Positions 23,328 through 35,634 of a DNA stretch of 64,000 bases are shown piece after piece; the stretch's first letter is position 1, and each line of letters begins with the position of its first letter. The notes under the pieces were generated by a model, which worked only from the letters and a program-made list of their open reading frames with translations, had not been told where the DNA came from and did no database searches. The DNA is from Penium margaritaceum. Its lineage: Eukaryota > Streptophyta > Zygnematophyceae > Desmidiales > Peniaceae. The stretch lies in assembly GCA_023375785.1 (NCBI GenBank), contig SZWC01000814.1, forward strand, positions 139,575-203,574, written 5' to 3'. The position numbers were made by a program, and so were the translations under genes.

Positions 23328-23829
23328 GAGACACATTCTGACAATGCCAAGGTGTTGTACCATCACTGATACCTGGTGAATATGTTCATTCATGAACAGT
23401 TCGTACTGATATGCAAATATCAGCACCATACAATTAAGCATGAAGAACATCATCTGCGATTGACCCATCATTCCTCTCTCACTCCGGCCACTTTATCAAA
23501 CCTATTATGATGTTATATAGCAACCTGGTGCCTGCAAGTGGCAAAAGGCCGCTCAAGCTGCGTATGACAACCTCATCAAGCAAGACACCAGGAAGCTGGT
23601 TTCCCAAATAGTAGATCAACCATAGTAAAATATATATGGGTTTTCAATAATTAAAATGATAGCATAATGTACATTGACCACAACAAGGCACGTCTTGTCA
23701 CAAAGGGAAACAGCTTGATACTCAGTCTCAGGTCCAATGACTCCTTTGCTTCATAAGCAAAATACAACTCTATCCGTGTGATTATCTCTCTTCCTGTAGT
23801 AAATTACTACTACGTTCACTAGATGGATG
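23328..23829 (+). pseudogene. Copia element H, 5' fragment (RT N-terminus), left of B
   Basis: In shifted frames the sequence follows the family-F RT start: KWQKAAQAAYDNLIKQDT, then KYIWVFNN, HNKARLVTKGNS, AKYNSIRVIISL, then H-stop-MD at 23817-23829. It corresponds to the F motif HQMDVK, so the Gln codon is a TAG here (23820-23822). Element B is inserted right after MD, within the Val codon, splitting the RT. Confidence 0.7.
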
Positions 23830-24838
23830 TATCAGAATGTTGATTAAGATTCACACGGCTCAACCAAGCTTTGTCTTGCCCTCTAGGTAACACTCAACTC
23901 TCCCTTCGATATCCGATCAATGGGGAAAGGAAAAGCCAGTCTGGTCTCGGATCACGTCCCACATCTCGCCTTCTAAACGGCTCAGATGGCATGAACAATC
24001 AGGCTCTCTTGGTCTGACCACCTGACCATCCGATCTCACCACGACCAGAGCCAAAGGACCAATCCGTGCAACATAACGACCGACAAGTTCTGCAATCAAC
24101 AGTTATGAGTACTGGCCCGTTCACCGTGGCCATACCCAAGACTCGACAGAAGAGGCACATCCTCCACTCAACATGGAGGGACGATCAAGAACTCAAGATC
24201 GTGCGGAGCCGCATCGCGCTCCCGCACCAATCAGACACAAAAGCAGCAACAACAACACAATGACGGCTATAGCTTCACATCTTGCACCGCCTGTCCTAAT
24301 GAGTGTAGGCGCCTATACTTTAGGACTAGCTAGGATTGTCTAATACTAATAGTGGTAGAATCCCTGTACTCAAGTACCTCGGTGTTTTTCTCCAAAGTTC
24401 ATCAGTTATTCCTCATTCAAGTTCCTCAGCATGTACCGCGTTCCATCTTCTATTGCCTTCACAATGCCTCTTGAGCTCTGAGTTCCTCACTTTCGTTCAA
24501 ACTCCTCGTCCTAACTAAAGCTCTGCCTCACACGTGAACCTCATAGTTGGCATCTACACATTAGTCTTATCTCAATCTTCTTAGTTCTGATATCCTTGTC
24601 ACTGTGGCCTTTGGTCCACACCTCAGTGTTCCACCATCATTGACTCCTGGTGTACCCTCATTCGTCATTCATCCTTAGTGCTTCGTTGCTTCTGCTCCTC
24701 GCGCTGCCTTCTTGTGATTGAATTTCCTCCTCCTGTTATGATGTCATCCACCGTCATCACTTTGCAACTTTGTGGCAGCTTCTGTGCCACCTGTTTCTCT
24801 ACTCCTGCACATGCTCCACTGCTTCCATTTTCCTGACA
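23830..24838 (+). repeat. 5' LTR of element B
   Basis: About 1 kb; it matches 26586-27564 through many blocks (GGAAAAGCCAGTC, CAACAGTTATGAGTACTGG, ACCGTGGCC). Ends TTTTCCTGACA followed by the primer site. It has a short insertion near its start relative to the other copy. Confidence 0.8.
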
Positions 24839-26585
24839 TGGTATCAGAGCCCAGAGAAAGACTCTAGCGCCATCATCAGCTCATCCCTCTTTACAGATGC
24901 CTAAACTGCCACGTTGAGCCGCGCTTTCTCCGCTTAGTCATCCTATGTACCATCTGCATGAATCAACACATCGCACATAATTCACCCCTACGCCCAGTTT
25001 CATAGCTATCCTGTGAACCAAAGATGTGTATGGGTGCATTCCTCTAATAAAGACAAGTACTTCTAGACCACTTTTCCTTGCTACATCATTCCTCAACTGC
25101 CACCGTTGCAATTTCCTCATGTCACTTACGTCATGCTGAACTTTGAATATACCTCTCCTCTTTCAGAAGCCCCGTCTCCTTTCCAGGATGACTACCTGGA
25201 CTACTACCACGATGAATACTTTTACCCTGCAGATCCACTCGCACTGCACCAAGTCGCTTCCGCCACTGACTTCTCTTTGGACCATGCCGGTGCTGTGGAA
25301 CTTCTCCTCTACTCTCACACTCCATTCTTCTCTCATGAAGAACTAAATAAGTTCATGCTCCTCAACTACGGAAAAACCATTGAAGCCGCCATCGTGTAGC
25401 AGACGAGCACTTTCTCCGCAATTGCACCAACTTCATCACATGATACGTCTCTTGCAACCAACAAACTAGCATCACTCTCGCTCTCATCGCTTCCTTCCAC
25501 ATAGACCAAAGCTTGCTATATCTAGCCTCCAAAACAAGTACAACAGTCCAGTAATACATCAACGTCAGCTACAACAGTTTCTTTCATTGACCCTGACCTA
25601 AACGTTTCCTCAGAGGAACCAAAATTCTCGGACCCTTCTGCACCCGAATCAATACCTACCAAGACTCTCATCTCTGTAGCTCACTCTATTGTGACACGCT
25701 CTTCATCCGTCAGTGACACATTCCCAGCAAAAGCGCTAGCTCTAGCTCCTCTTCCATTAATTCCACCTGACTTCTCACAGCACACACCCATTCTCATTGC
25801 ATCAAAGTTTGACACAACTCACTTACCCCATTCCTCTGTTGATCAGATCTCATCAAACTTGTCCTCCTGCCGCAAGCCAACCTCTCCCCTGCCTCCGCAG
25901 CCATCTGGTGGTTTCCAAGTTCCAAAGCCAACAGCAACTTGAGCCTCCACAAGCTCACCATGACATCCATTAGTTCACCCTTCACTTGCATGACTCTCGA
26001 TAATGTCATCCTCTGCACCACATCCTACATCACTCTGCTTGTCACTCCCAACCTATCCCAATAACAGCGATACTTCTCCTAAAAAATAGTGCATCTCTCC
26101 AACATCATGGCAGCCTCTCCAAACCAATACTTAGCTCTCCGCACTGATGGCATGCATGCTGCCAGCATCATCTCCTCTGCCGACTTCACTTTAAAGTTTT
26201 CTCCTTCCCCCACAACTACGGACCTGGTCCGTGCTGCCATCAGCCTCCCTTAATTCCACTACAACTTCCCAGCTATTGTCACTGTCCTTCTATCCCCCAT
26301 TTGAGCTCTGCTCTGACTCATCGCCTTCCTTGCACCTACATCTGACGACATGGATACATGAATTCATCCCCGTAGTTGCCTCTCTCTTCCTCTTACAATT
26401 TGTCTGGATCATGCAAAAGAATTCCAACCTCTGCTTTACCAATGATCCTTCCAACAGCAGTCCTTCTCATCCTCTCAGATGCAATCGTCTACCTCCAAGT
26501 TTCCTTATCTCCTCTAGGCGGCTGGAAAGTAACTGACCTCCGTCTCTGGCTTCTTCCTCGCAAGCCGTGTGAACTTGAGGGTGGC

Positions 26586-27564
26586 TATCAAGATTCACAG
26601 GGCTCAACCGGGCTCTGTCTTGCCCTCTTGGCAATAATCAACTCTCCCATGGACATCCGATCACTGGAAAAAGGAAAAGCCAGTCCGGTCTTGGATCACG
26701 TCCCACATCTGGCATTTTGAACGGCTCAGATGGCATGATCAATCAAAATTTCCTCGTCTGACCATACGACCATCCGTTCTCATCATGACCAGAGCCAACG
26801 GACCATCCCTGCAATATAACAAGTTCTCTCGTCAACAGTTATGAGTACTGGTTTATTCACCGTGGCCACACCCAAGACTCGACAAAAGAAGCACGTCCTC
26901 CACTCAACATGGAAGGACCATCAAGAACTCAAGATTTTGCGGAGCCGCACCTTGCCCCCGCACCGCTTAGAAACAGGAGCAGCAACAACACAATGGCAAT
27001 TACGGTTTAACATCTCGCACCGCCCATCCTAATGAGTACAGGCGCCTATGCTCGAAGACTAGCTAGGACTGTCTAATACTAATAACGATAGAATCCCTGT
27101 ACACTAGTGCCTCAGTGTTTTTCTCCTATGTTTATCAGTTATTCCTCACTCAAGTTCCTCAAGATCTGCCTCGGTTCCATCTTCTATCACCTTCACAATG
27201 CCTTTTGAGCTCTCAGTTCCTCACTTTTGTTCAGGCTCCTTGCCCTAACTAAAGCGCTGCCTCACAAGTGAACCTCATATCTGGCATCTACACAATACTG
27301 TCTTATCCAATCTTCACAACTATGATATCCTGCTCACTATGGTCTTCGGCCCGTGCTTCAGTGTTCCACCATCATCAACTCCTAGAATACCCTCCTTTGC
27401 TTCTCATTCTTAGCGCTTTGTCACTTCCACTGCCTTTTTGTGATCTAATTCCCTCCTCCTCTTGTGACGTGATCCGCCGTCGTTACCTTACAAGTTTGTA
27501 GCAGCTTTTGTGCCACCTATTTCTCCTCTCGTGCACATGCTCCGCTGCTTTCATTTTCCTGACA
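26586..27564 (+). repeat. 3' LTR of element B
   Basis: Begins TATCAAGATTCACAGGG and ends TTTTCCTGACA, followed by the TSD GGATG. The two B LTRs differ visibly throughout, more than the two LTRs of C, so B is the older insertion. Confidence 0.8.
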
Positions 27565-27569
27565 GGATG

Positions 27570-30100
27570 GTAAGTGCACCATTCCTAATTATGATTTGAC
27601 TTAAGGCATGAACATGGCAAAGCTTGAAGGATTCCTCCCGACACGACAGGAGCATATTGTTTCGAAATGGCAATACTCCCTCGATATCCTCAAATAGGTG
27701 CTTTATCAATGGAATCTCATGATCCAAGGCTTCTACTGGCCCACGGTTCACTTGACTACACTCCAATTATATGTTTATTGGCATAGAATGACACCAACTT
27801 GGCGTTTTTTTGTACGTGGATGACCTCATTCTGTTCAAACCCACTCTTATAACTATCATGTTTTTCAAGAAGATCCTCATCGCATCTTTTGAAAAGTCAG
27901 ACTATGGTCCATTCTGGTACTATTTGGACATTCAGATTTTCCATGGCATGGGCCAAGACCATGTTACGCTTACACAATCCACCTATGCTCGGCCGGTTGC
28001 GGAAACATTTGGGCTTTACTCTGCTTCTATGATGGATGCTCCCCTGGAGACTGCCACCACACTCGCCAAGCCTCTAGCTCCTCTCCGTGAGATGTTTTCA
28101 CAAGATACCACAGTCTATCTATACATTGTAGGCTCTCTGATGTGGCCACACATCCTGACCTCTCCTACACTATCGGCATTCTTTGTCAGGGATGCCAACA
28201 ATCCACCTTAGAACTCTTCACAGTAGCCAAATGCAGAGTCCGTGACCTCTCATCCACTAGGACTCTATGCATTCGCTTTGCCGGCCATTGTGGTACCGAC
28301 TTATCTGGTGATAAAACTACCCGTTGGTTCACATCGGGCTATGTTTTTCTCTTTAATGGTAGGCCATTCAGCTAGCGCTCCAAGAATGCAATTGCTTGTT
28401 TAGCTCTCCTCCATAGGAGTTGAGTACATTGCACAAGGCGAGGCCATTTCGGAAGACTTCTTGTTATGCGCACTTCTCTCAGAGTTGAGGTTTTACCAAC
28501 TTGAATCCACGGATCTTGATTGTGACAATGAAGGCACCATTACTCCTTATAAAGACCTTATGTTCCATGACCACACCAAGCACGTTTGTTGTCAGTTTCA
28601 CTATGTGCGTGATGCCATCTCTAAAGACATCGTGCTTCTCTACTATGTTCCAACCGAGCTTCAACCTGCTACCATCCTCATCATGGTACTCCTTACTAAC
28701 CCTCACAATAAACTCTGCTCCTTGCTCTGTCTTGCATCTCATTGACCTCTCTGGATAGCTTCCCTCCATTCTCTCCCAATGAGGCATTGGAACGAATGGA
28801 GGCCTCTCTGGTCCCCAAAGGCCCTCTTTCGATTTTGCTCCCTCTTGATGAGGTATTGCTATGGATGCAAGATTCTCCTTGGCATCGTGTCTTCCATGCT
28901 TTGGCATACCTCCCTACAGGATCTCCCAAGCCTCCCCCTACGAGGCACTAGATTTGGGTGGTCGTGCATTTTGGCCCTTTGTACTATCCTCACTTCTTTC
29001 TACTCCACCCACTACCTCTTCATTCCTTCCATATGAGGCACTAGACTTGGTGGTTATTTACGGTGCGTCTACCTTTTTCAATGCTACTTATACCTGCTTC
29101 TACTTATCACACACCTTTTGGTGCTCCCTGCATCGCTCGTGGCTCCATGCGCATCACCGTTCAATGGCGTCCCGTGCTCTTTCCGCTTCATTCCTCACGT
29201 TTTGGCAAGAGTCCTTGACCTGGCTGACCTCGTTGAGAGTGTTCCAAACGACATGGGGAGCAATGGCATAGGTGGCATACTTTCCGTGCTACGATACCGC
29301 TATCAGCTTACTCCTTGTTGGGAGGCGTCCAATTGTGTATCCATTGCAGATGCAGTTTGGAATACACGAGCGAGAATATTGGAGATCTTACATAATCAAT
29401 GCACAAACGCACGTCCATGCTCAAACTTGTATTTTCCAGATGTGGTATACTTTGCATCACTACATGCAAAAGAAACACAATAGGGACAGGAGAGAGTTCT
29501 CCACTCTATATCACTCCTCTCCTACCTATCTTTCCTCACTTGCTTCCTCTCCCCTATGGCGGGATAAAGTACGCAATTGAGGGAGTCCAATGCCGACGTG
29601 CACCAGTTATAGCCTGTATATTCTGCTCTGTCCTCTCAATACTAGCAGTGGTATGAAAATGGATTACTCATATTCTAAAAAGATTTGCAGTAGCGGACAG
29701 CGTAGCTTAGGTGGTACAGACGAGAGTGCAAGCCTGAGTTCCTCTCAATCTGTTGGCTCACGTGGCACTCAACGAAACAACGAGACTGATGGTACCGGCC
29801 AAAGGATTGTTGCTCGGCTAATGACTGGAACCAAAGGAATTATCTTATGAGGATTTAGATATTGAACTAGAGGGATGTTGGCAGTGATTGGCACATCGTA
29901 GCCGTCCATGGAAAAAGAGTACAAGCAATGGCTCCTCTCGCGTCAGCAGGTACTGAGGACACTGGGCGTCTGCCAATGTCAGTCCGCTCAATACTGGCAT
30001 TTGGAACAGCAGTCTCTGCCAAGGCACCAGACACTAGAGTACGAGATAACAAGTCAGTCAAGTCTCTTTATGTTCATTTAGATTCCTATGGTCTTGGCTA
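27570..30100 (+). pseudogene. Copia element H, 3' fragment: RT end, RNase H, 3' region, degraded LTR
   Basis: 27810-28200 gives YVDDLILFKPT (the RT catalytic YVDD), HVTLTQSTYA and VGSLMWPHI. 28140-28745 gives RNase H (TTRWFTSGYVFLFNG; DCDNEGTITPYKDLMFHDHTKHVCCQFHYV). These match family F at 47040-47990 closely in order, but with many lesions. The GC-rich 3' segment carries the F motif 'tgaggcattggaacg' (about 28780). From about 29390 there is diverged F LTR sequence (CAGACGAGAGTGCAAGCCTGAG at about 29721, compare 42786). The right end fades out near 30100. Confidence 0.7.
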
Positions 30101-31346
30101 GTCTAAATAGGTGTCAGATTCATTTGTTGATTGCTTTGTATATACTTCACTATTTTATGAATATAATGTATTCTTTAAATTGGAAATAGATAAAGAGTAT
30201 TTCTTTGAATGGATCTAAACCTCCTAGCAAATATATTCAATGGAATTTGTGACAAAGTGTCAGTTTTTTAGAGTTGAATATGACCATTTATTGTTATATC
30301 CAAGTGGAAGACAATTCACTTCATAATAACCTCTATTGTTTCTTAAGACACTAGAATATCATAAGGGATCTTTACTTTAAATAGCTGGCTAGGTTATTGG
30401 TCTTGTGGTCAATTATAACAGACTTGCGGAGCAAGGATGAGCTGTTATTCTTCAAGGTGTACAAGAAGAGGCGGGATCATACCTTGATGCTCATCAGGTT
30501 CTAAATCTTCTATCAAACTTTAAAAACCAGAGAGAGTGTCATCAAGTGGGATAAAGTTCAACTGAAGATAAGGAACATTGTATGGAAATGCAAAAAATGA
30601 GCCTACTGGGCGCTGATCAAACGTGACACTGTGGTTGCGGGACATAATTTTGGTCATTGGGTCACAAAGCCTGTATGCCTATTCCATGTCTTCATAACTG
30701 TCAAGGATATCCCTCGGAAATGAGGTTGAAGATTTTGCCTTTGACTGGGATGATTCTAGGTGTAACTGGAATATCAAAAAACTTTAAGATAACCTGTTGT
30801 GGAAGCCACCGGTCCAGGTGGTGATTACATTATCATGCTGATGTTAAATGCATGTTTTGATGCTCTCATTGTTTGTTTATTGAAAAACCGTGAAAAATTG
30901 ACCCAAGAACTGGGTGATTTGGTGCACGGACGACAAAGATATGACCGTGCAAAGGTGGGGGCATACATCAAAAAAACAAGAGATATACCAGTTCGACCCC
31001 AAGCACGGCGGAGCAACTTTCTTGTCTGCTGCAGCCAAAGCACCCTTGGATGGATGCTTAGCCAATGAGACAAGGTTCATTGGGATTCATGGGCATTTTG
31101 GGATGGCGGCTGGAGGTGCATTCACAAGCAAGGATGCTTCGGGCAACCGTGACCTCCGCTGGCGGTGCTATCAGCGGCAAACACGTGTGGAGCACTCTAA
31201 CGGGCGTAAATTAGCCATTTCTTCACAGATTGAGGTGTTTCTTGGTGCATTCAAAAGCTCGCAATGCGTACTATATGATGCATATGTTATTTACGTGATT
31301 CCACCTAAGCAGAGAGCTTCGAAGCACCAAGGGGCTCTCGGCTAAT
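30101..31346 (+). other. Unassigned interval with a 147-codon open frame
   Basis: AT-rich at first, then an open frame from 30902 to 31345 (upstream TGA at 30899, ending TAA 31343-31345), reading into the gypsy LTR start. The frame is protein-like (FDPKHGGATFLSAAAKAPLDG, RFIGIHGHFGMAAGGAFTS, QIEVFLGAFKSSQC), but I do not recognise a family. It could be a host gene fragment cut by the gypsy insertion, or an unfamiliar element ORF. Confidence 0.35.
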
Positions 31347-31717
31347 TGATAGGGGCTGGTACATAAGGAAGCCTAGGGGTTGTTTTAGGCATGCCAATCT
31401 TGCCCAGAGACTTTATACATTGCATTGTACTGATCTATCAAGTCTAAGGATTCTTTCCTTATCCAACTCTCCTTGTTCTCCAAGCATCTCCTTGCACACG
31501 TCCATTCGATCCGACAAGTCTTTTGCAGCATACTTTCGTGCAAATGCCGCTAGGAGAGTGGCACTGCGGGAATCTCAGTAACTAGCAGCGTTCTTGCTGC
31601 TAGGAGTCCGTCTTGCGACATCTCAAGAATTGGCCCACAGACCAAGGAATCCAGGGTGGAAGGTTTATCCCAAGGACTCGGTTTGTGCTCGTCACACCGG
31701 GCACCCCTCGGTTCACA
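31347..31717 (+). repeat. 5' LTR of Ty3/gypsy element (candidate)
   Basis: TGATAGGGGC ... GTTCACA, about 371 bp, ends two bases before a primer-site-like TGGTATCAGCGG (31720). A gypsy gag ATG follows at 31827. The 3' LTR is not in the window, so both ends rest on the TG...CA rule and the primer site only. Confidence 0.5.
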
Positions 31718-31719
31718 TT

Positions 31720-31731
31720 TGGTATCAGCGG
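31720..31731 (+). other. Primer binding site of the gypsy element
   Basis: TGGTATCAGCGG, two bases after the LTR end; related to the initiator-Met type site. Confidence 0.55.
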
Positions 31732-31826
31732 ACGAAGATGTTTGCTTTGTTTTTGAACATACCTAAGGGAACCAGCATATCTACCACAAGTGTATTTACC
31801 AGAATTATTTTGTCATAACCGGGAGC

Positions 31827-32160
31827 ATGGCAGCTGCGACATATTACCAGGCCTATCTCATGGAGGAGATCCGGCGTCCTCTCAACAAGTTGCACCAGGA
31901 GAACTAACAGCTGCGTATGGAAGTTCAAGCGAGGTTTGAAGGCCAAGGAAGTAGGGCATTGGGGGGTGTTGTATTGGCATTCGCACCTGCCTTTTGGCAG
32001 TCCAAGCCAAAGGAGCCAGAGTTCTACATCGGCAAGGGTAGTGCGAGGGAGCGATTCTTCATGGTGAACCAATACTTCATGGCGTTGGGCGTTCTTGTGG
32101 GAGAAGATGCCACGAGACTAGAGTATGTACCTACGCTGCTCCGGGAAATAGCGCTGTTGT
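31827..32160 (+). pseudogene. Ty3/gypsy gag, N-terminal part, interrupted by hAT
   Basis: ATG 31827 opens a frame with coiled-coil-like start (MEEIRRPLNKLHQEN-stop-QLRMEVQARFEG), then the gypsy gag capsid region (EPEFYIGKGSARERFFMVNQYF, YVPTLLREIALL). It holds a single TAA in a Gln context and no TGA. The hAT transposon enters at 32161. After it, the frame resumes at 38942 with WWLALCKRN, rebuilding the expected ALxWW motif of retrotransposon gag. Confidence 0.8.
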
Positions 32161-32899
32161 CCATGTTGACTTGTCCAAGTCGAAGTCGACGCCAAGTCGC
32201 CAAGTCGGAAGTCGAAAGTCGGCACACTGGCAGTCAAGTCGACTTGGTTATCCCCAAGTCGGTCATGAATAGAGCTAAACCGAGTGTAAAATACAATGTT
32301 TAAGTCATAATGTTTTCAATGTTCCTTTAAACTGTCAACCTGAAACGACATTGTCTACACACATCTTCACTTATTCGTCGCTTTGAGCTGTCGTATGATG
32401 TGAGTACTTTTGTGGCCATGATGTACTAAAACATTAAACCTACAGAACTGCAGAACTCTACTTTCATTCATCACATTATAATTGTGAACTATGGGAAAGA
32501 CCAACTTGGAGCATAGCAACAGGAATACAGAGTGGAAAAAGGAGAAATGCTTATGAAGTTCTCAGCATTGAAACATGCACTTTTTTTGTTTGGTTTTTAA
32601 GATGGTCCAGGCTTATATCTCTCCAACACGCGCCTCATAAAGAGGTCTGCCGTACCCGTCAGGGCATTGGCTAGGTGGAAACATGCACTCTGGAAGTAAA
32701 ATTGCAAGAATGACTAACGGCCCTTCCGAGTGTGCTTAGAGCGGTCATTACCTATGGCACTTGTAGCAAGAGCACTAGCAACCTCTGAAGCTGCAGAACT
32801 AGCTGCAGCTGACACTCTTCCTCTAGCTGATGAACCTGCAGATGCTTGTGTCCATCCTGCTGCTGGTGATGAGCCGGTTGCTAACGTTGATTTAGCTAT

Positions 32900-34409
32900 T
32901 CAAGTGGAGCCAGAAGCTGGTGTTGAACTTGTGCCAACTGTAGCACCTGCCATGTTGCAAGCTCCCTCCACATCTTTGCGCTTGCAGACCCCCTTCCTTA
33001 GAACCCTGGTCACCTCCCCTACATCATCCCCATTTCCCTCTTCCCCATCCTCCTCACTGCTCTCATCCCCTCCAATCTCTTCCATGAGATCAATGTCCTC
33101 ATCCTCGTCCTCGTCGTCCTCGTCCTCCATGTTGTCTCCTTCCACCTGGCCGCCTGCCACCTTTACCATCTCCCAAACATCATCATCTCCATCCGCTACG
33201 TCAGCAATCAGAGGATCCCATACAAATTTGTATTCCTTGTCATCCACCTCAATGTCTCCATATACTTCACTGTCACTTTCTGTTGTGTCCTTCGCCATGG
33301 CCTGCTTGGTGTCAGCTGTCAACTTCTTTGCTTTCCTCTTCCCATACATCCTAGTCAGCCGCATATTCACGCAAACAAGCAGCTCCAGCATCTGCACCTT
33401 GAGCCTGTTGTGCCTTGCCGTCTGGATCAACTCATTCTTTCTAAACACCCGCTCATTATCACTGCTGCTGCAGGGCTGGGCCAACAGCCTCATGGCAAAG
33501 GCCCACAGAGTGGGCAGTCCTATCATATGGCGGGCATGTCATTTGTACGTTGCCCGTTCACCTACCAACACCTGCTGCACTGCCTCCTTTCCATCCTGTA
33601 CGTCTCAGATCTTTGCAGGATCCTCCTCAACCGTCACCCGACCATTCTCAAAACCCTCAAGTTCTACAGTGAGACGGTCCTGGTCACAACTGTCAGGCAT
33701 AAGAGCGTTGACGACTGTGTTCCACGCCTCGACCATCTTCTCATCTTTGTCAAACTTGTGGCCAAAGTGTTGCGGGTGGCAACGACGTGCTGCGGCAAAA
33801 GTGGGGCAAGACATCTGATTAGTCCACCTTGTGCTCAACCGTTCCGGCACGAACTTGTGACAGAATCTCAAAAGTCACCCACGCCCCCCAGGTGGCAGCT
33901 GGAAGCTCGCATTTGTGTGCCTTCCTTCTTCCACTAGCTCGACAACAGTGTCACGGTAGAACAAGATTGGCACTGCGTTCTTAGCCATGACCTTTATGAT
34001 CACCTTCTACACGGAAGCATTGGCGGCGTTTGCCAGATGCTCCGGGATGAGTGACTAGCGTGCCATGCTGAGAGACACCTATGAAATAGGCATACTACTA
34101 TGAAGAGAGGTAGGAATGGTTGCTACTGAAAACTCCCAGCGCTGCTGCTTTTCAATTGTGCCATCTGGATTGGTGCTCTCCTCGAAGCCATCACCAACAG
34201 CTGCTCTCGACTCTTTACGCTTAGGCTCCGTGGCAAGTTTCTGCTAGTCCACGGGGCTGTCTTTCCCATCCCATGCTTCACCGTGGACACGGTAGAGCTT
34301 CTCATCGTATGGCTGAAAGGAGTCTGGCGGGTTACGTAGACGTTTGAGTCCAAGCAATGCTCGAGCTACAGCGGGTGCATACTTGCACTTGATAATGTTG
34401 TGGACGGGA
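32900..34409 (-). pseudogene. hAT transposase remnant
   Basis: Minus strand. 33526-32900 holds the hAT dimerisation region (FAMRLLAQPCSSSDNERVF, then RHNRLKVQMLELLVCVNMRL), followed by a long acidic tail. Upstream, 33871-33605 and 34400-33940 give further parts (HFGHKFDKDEKMVEAWNTV; EKLYRVHGEAWDGKDSPVD; SLIPEHLANAANASV). The 34400-33940 stretch has four TAG and no TGA or TAA, at plausible Gln sites (VD-stop-QKL, AR-stop-SLIPEH). TGA codons do occur nearer the C-terminus (GRG-stop-LLRF, AKI-stop-DVQDG, ATYK-stop-HARH), so the gene is dead. The N-terminal part lies beyond element C, in 38350-38162 (LPVWYLRFVKAGGNDRIWGH). Confidence 0.75.
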
Positions 34410-34414
34410 GCCCC

Positions 34415-35027
34415 TTTCGGAATATTGAAGCCAACACTGGTCTTCTCCCTCGGATAAACCGAGTCCTCAATAAGAGGTTCATGTTCGGCCCAAGCGAACA
34501 ACGAACCACCTCGCCAACGGACTGTCGGTCACGGTCAGTGACCTAAAGGACGAGGCGCCCCTAATAAACGCGACCGTGTCGCTATCGCGTCCGGCTAGCG
34601 AAGAAGAAGCCGTTATGATATCTTTGTCCTGTTCTGTGATATATTACCAAGGATGTTCATTCCCTCGAGTTAACCAGAACAGTTCTGCCCATCCTGTTCC
34701 CCCTTTGGTTCCGCGGCTTTGCCGCCGTGTCTTCGCTCTGCCCGTCCCTCACACTTTCTCCCTTTGCCAACTCTCAACGCTTCGCTCCGTCACTCTCGCT
34801 CCTTCGCTCAGCTCTCACACTCCGCCAACCATCACCCTGCCTTGCAGCATTCTCTCTCACATCGACCTGTCTACCTCTGCTACATCGCGTCTCATCCTCC
34901 ATCAAGCTCCCGCGACTAACTCCTCGGACCGCTCTTGCCTACGTCACTCTGCTGACGTACACTTGCATGTTCCGATGCTTCTGCTTGCTTCTGCTGCCGC
35001 TTCTCTCGTTGCTGCATTCTTCTGACA
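34415..35027 (+). repeat. 5' LTR of element C
   Basis: Starts TTTCGGAATATTG (the copy at 37549 has TGTCGG, so the terminal G was mutated) and ends TTCTTCTGACA. Contains GGTTCCGCGGCTTTGCCGCC, shared with the A and D LTRs. A TATA-like 'tgatatattacc' lies at about 34638-34650. Confidence 0.92.
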
Positions 35028-35040
35028 TGGTATCAGAGCC
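35028..35040 (+). other. Primer binding site of element C
   Basis: TGGTATCAGAGCC follows the LTR with no gap; initiator-Met tRNA type. Confidence 0.9.
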
Positions 35041-35634
35041 TCAGGCAACATCACCTGGAGTTCCGTGACCGCATCATCGCTCTGCCATCATCCCTGCATC
35101 ATTGTCTCTACTCACATTCTCCTGCCGCTGCTACCGCCATCTCGCGCCTCGCCGCTTTGTCCGCAACTGACATCAGGAGTTCTGCCTGACGAGTTCTCCA
35201 CGCTGAAGAGACGTCCTGTCATCCTGAGGAGGCCCTGCGTCCATCTCCGCGCCCGTGGCTAACTACTGGAGACAAGTCGCCACATCAGCCGCAAGCAACC
35301 CTCGAGCCGCTGCCTACCGTCACCTACCAAGAAGCTTCCTGCCTCCTCTGAGCTGCCGTCACTGCATTGCATCTGCCTCCGCCAACACCTCCTCCCTCTC
35401 ATCCTTCCTCAACAGCTTCATCTACTTCCTTATTACCGCCATCCTCATCTTGCCCTCATCTGTCGTTCTCAAGCCGCCCTCTCGCATCGCCTCCTCGCCT
35501 CGTCAACAGCTGCAGCCAAGACTGCAGCTGTCAGGATATCGGACACCACCAGTCTTCGTGCTCCCATTCCGAGCCAACAGGGGAACAAGCCGTCACTCTC
35601 CTGGCATCAGCAATTCAGTATCCCTGCCCGCTGC

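Larger units (their letters stand above)
23830..27564 (+). mobile_element. Element B: LTR retrotransposon without pol, TSD GGATG
   Basis: Terminal repeats are 23830-24838 and 26586-27564. The element is bounded by GGATG at 23825-23829 and 27565-27569. Removing the element and one TSD copy brings H RT sequence back together (MDV then a degenerate KSAFLNGDL region), which confirms the boundaries. A primer site TGGTATCAGAGCCC follows LTR 1 at 24839; the purine-rich GAACTTGAGGGTGGC precedes LTR 2. LTRs start TATCA, probably a mutated TGTCA. Length is 3735 bp. The interior (24839-26585) shows no pol motif; short frames such as 25106-25399 (DDYLDYYHDEYFYP) are not recognised. Confidence 0.8.

Noticed and set aside
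23838-23845. Left end of element B at the TG of 'tgttgatt'
   Set aside because: The GGATG duplication and the rejoined host RT frame place the boundary at 23830; the TG start does not give a TSD.
32730-33818. 362-codon plus-strand ORF, Ser/Pro-rich
   Set aside because: It is antisense to the hAT transposase acidic tail and dimerisation region; the minus strand carries the recognisable hAT motif.
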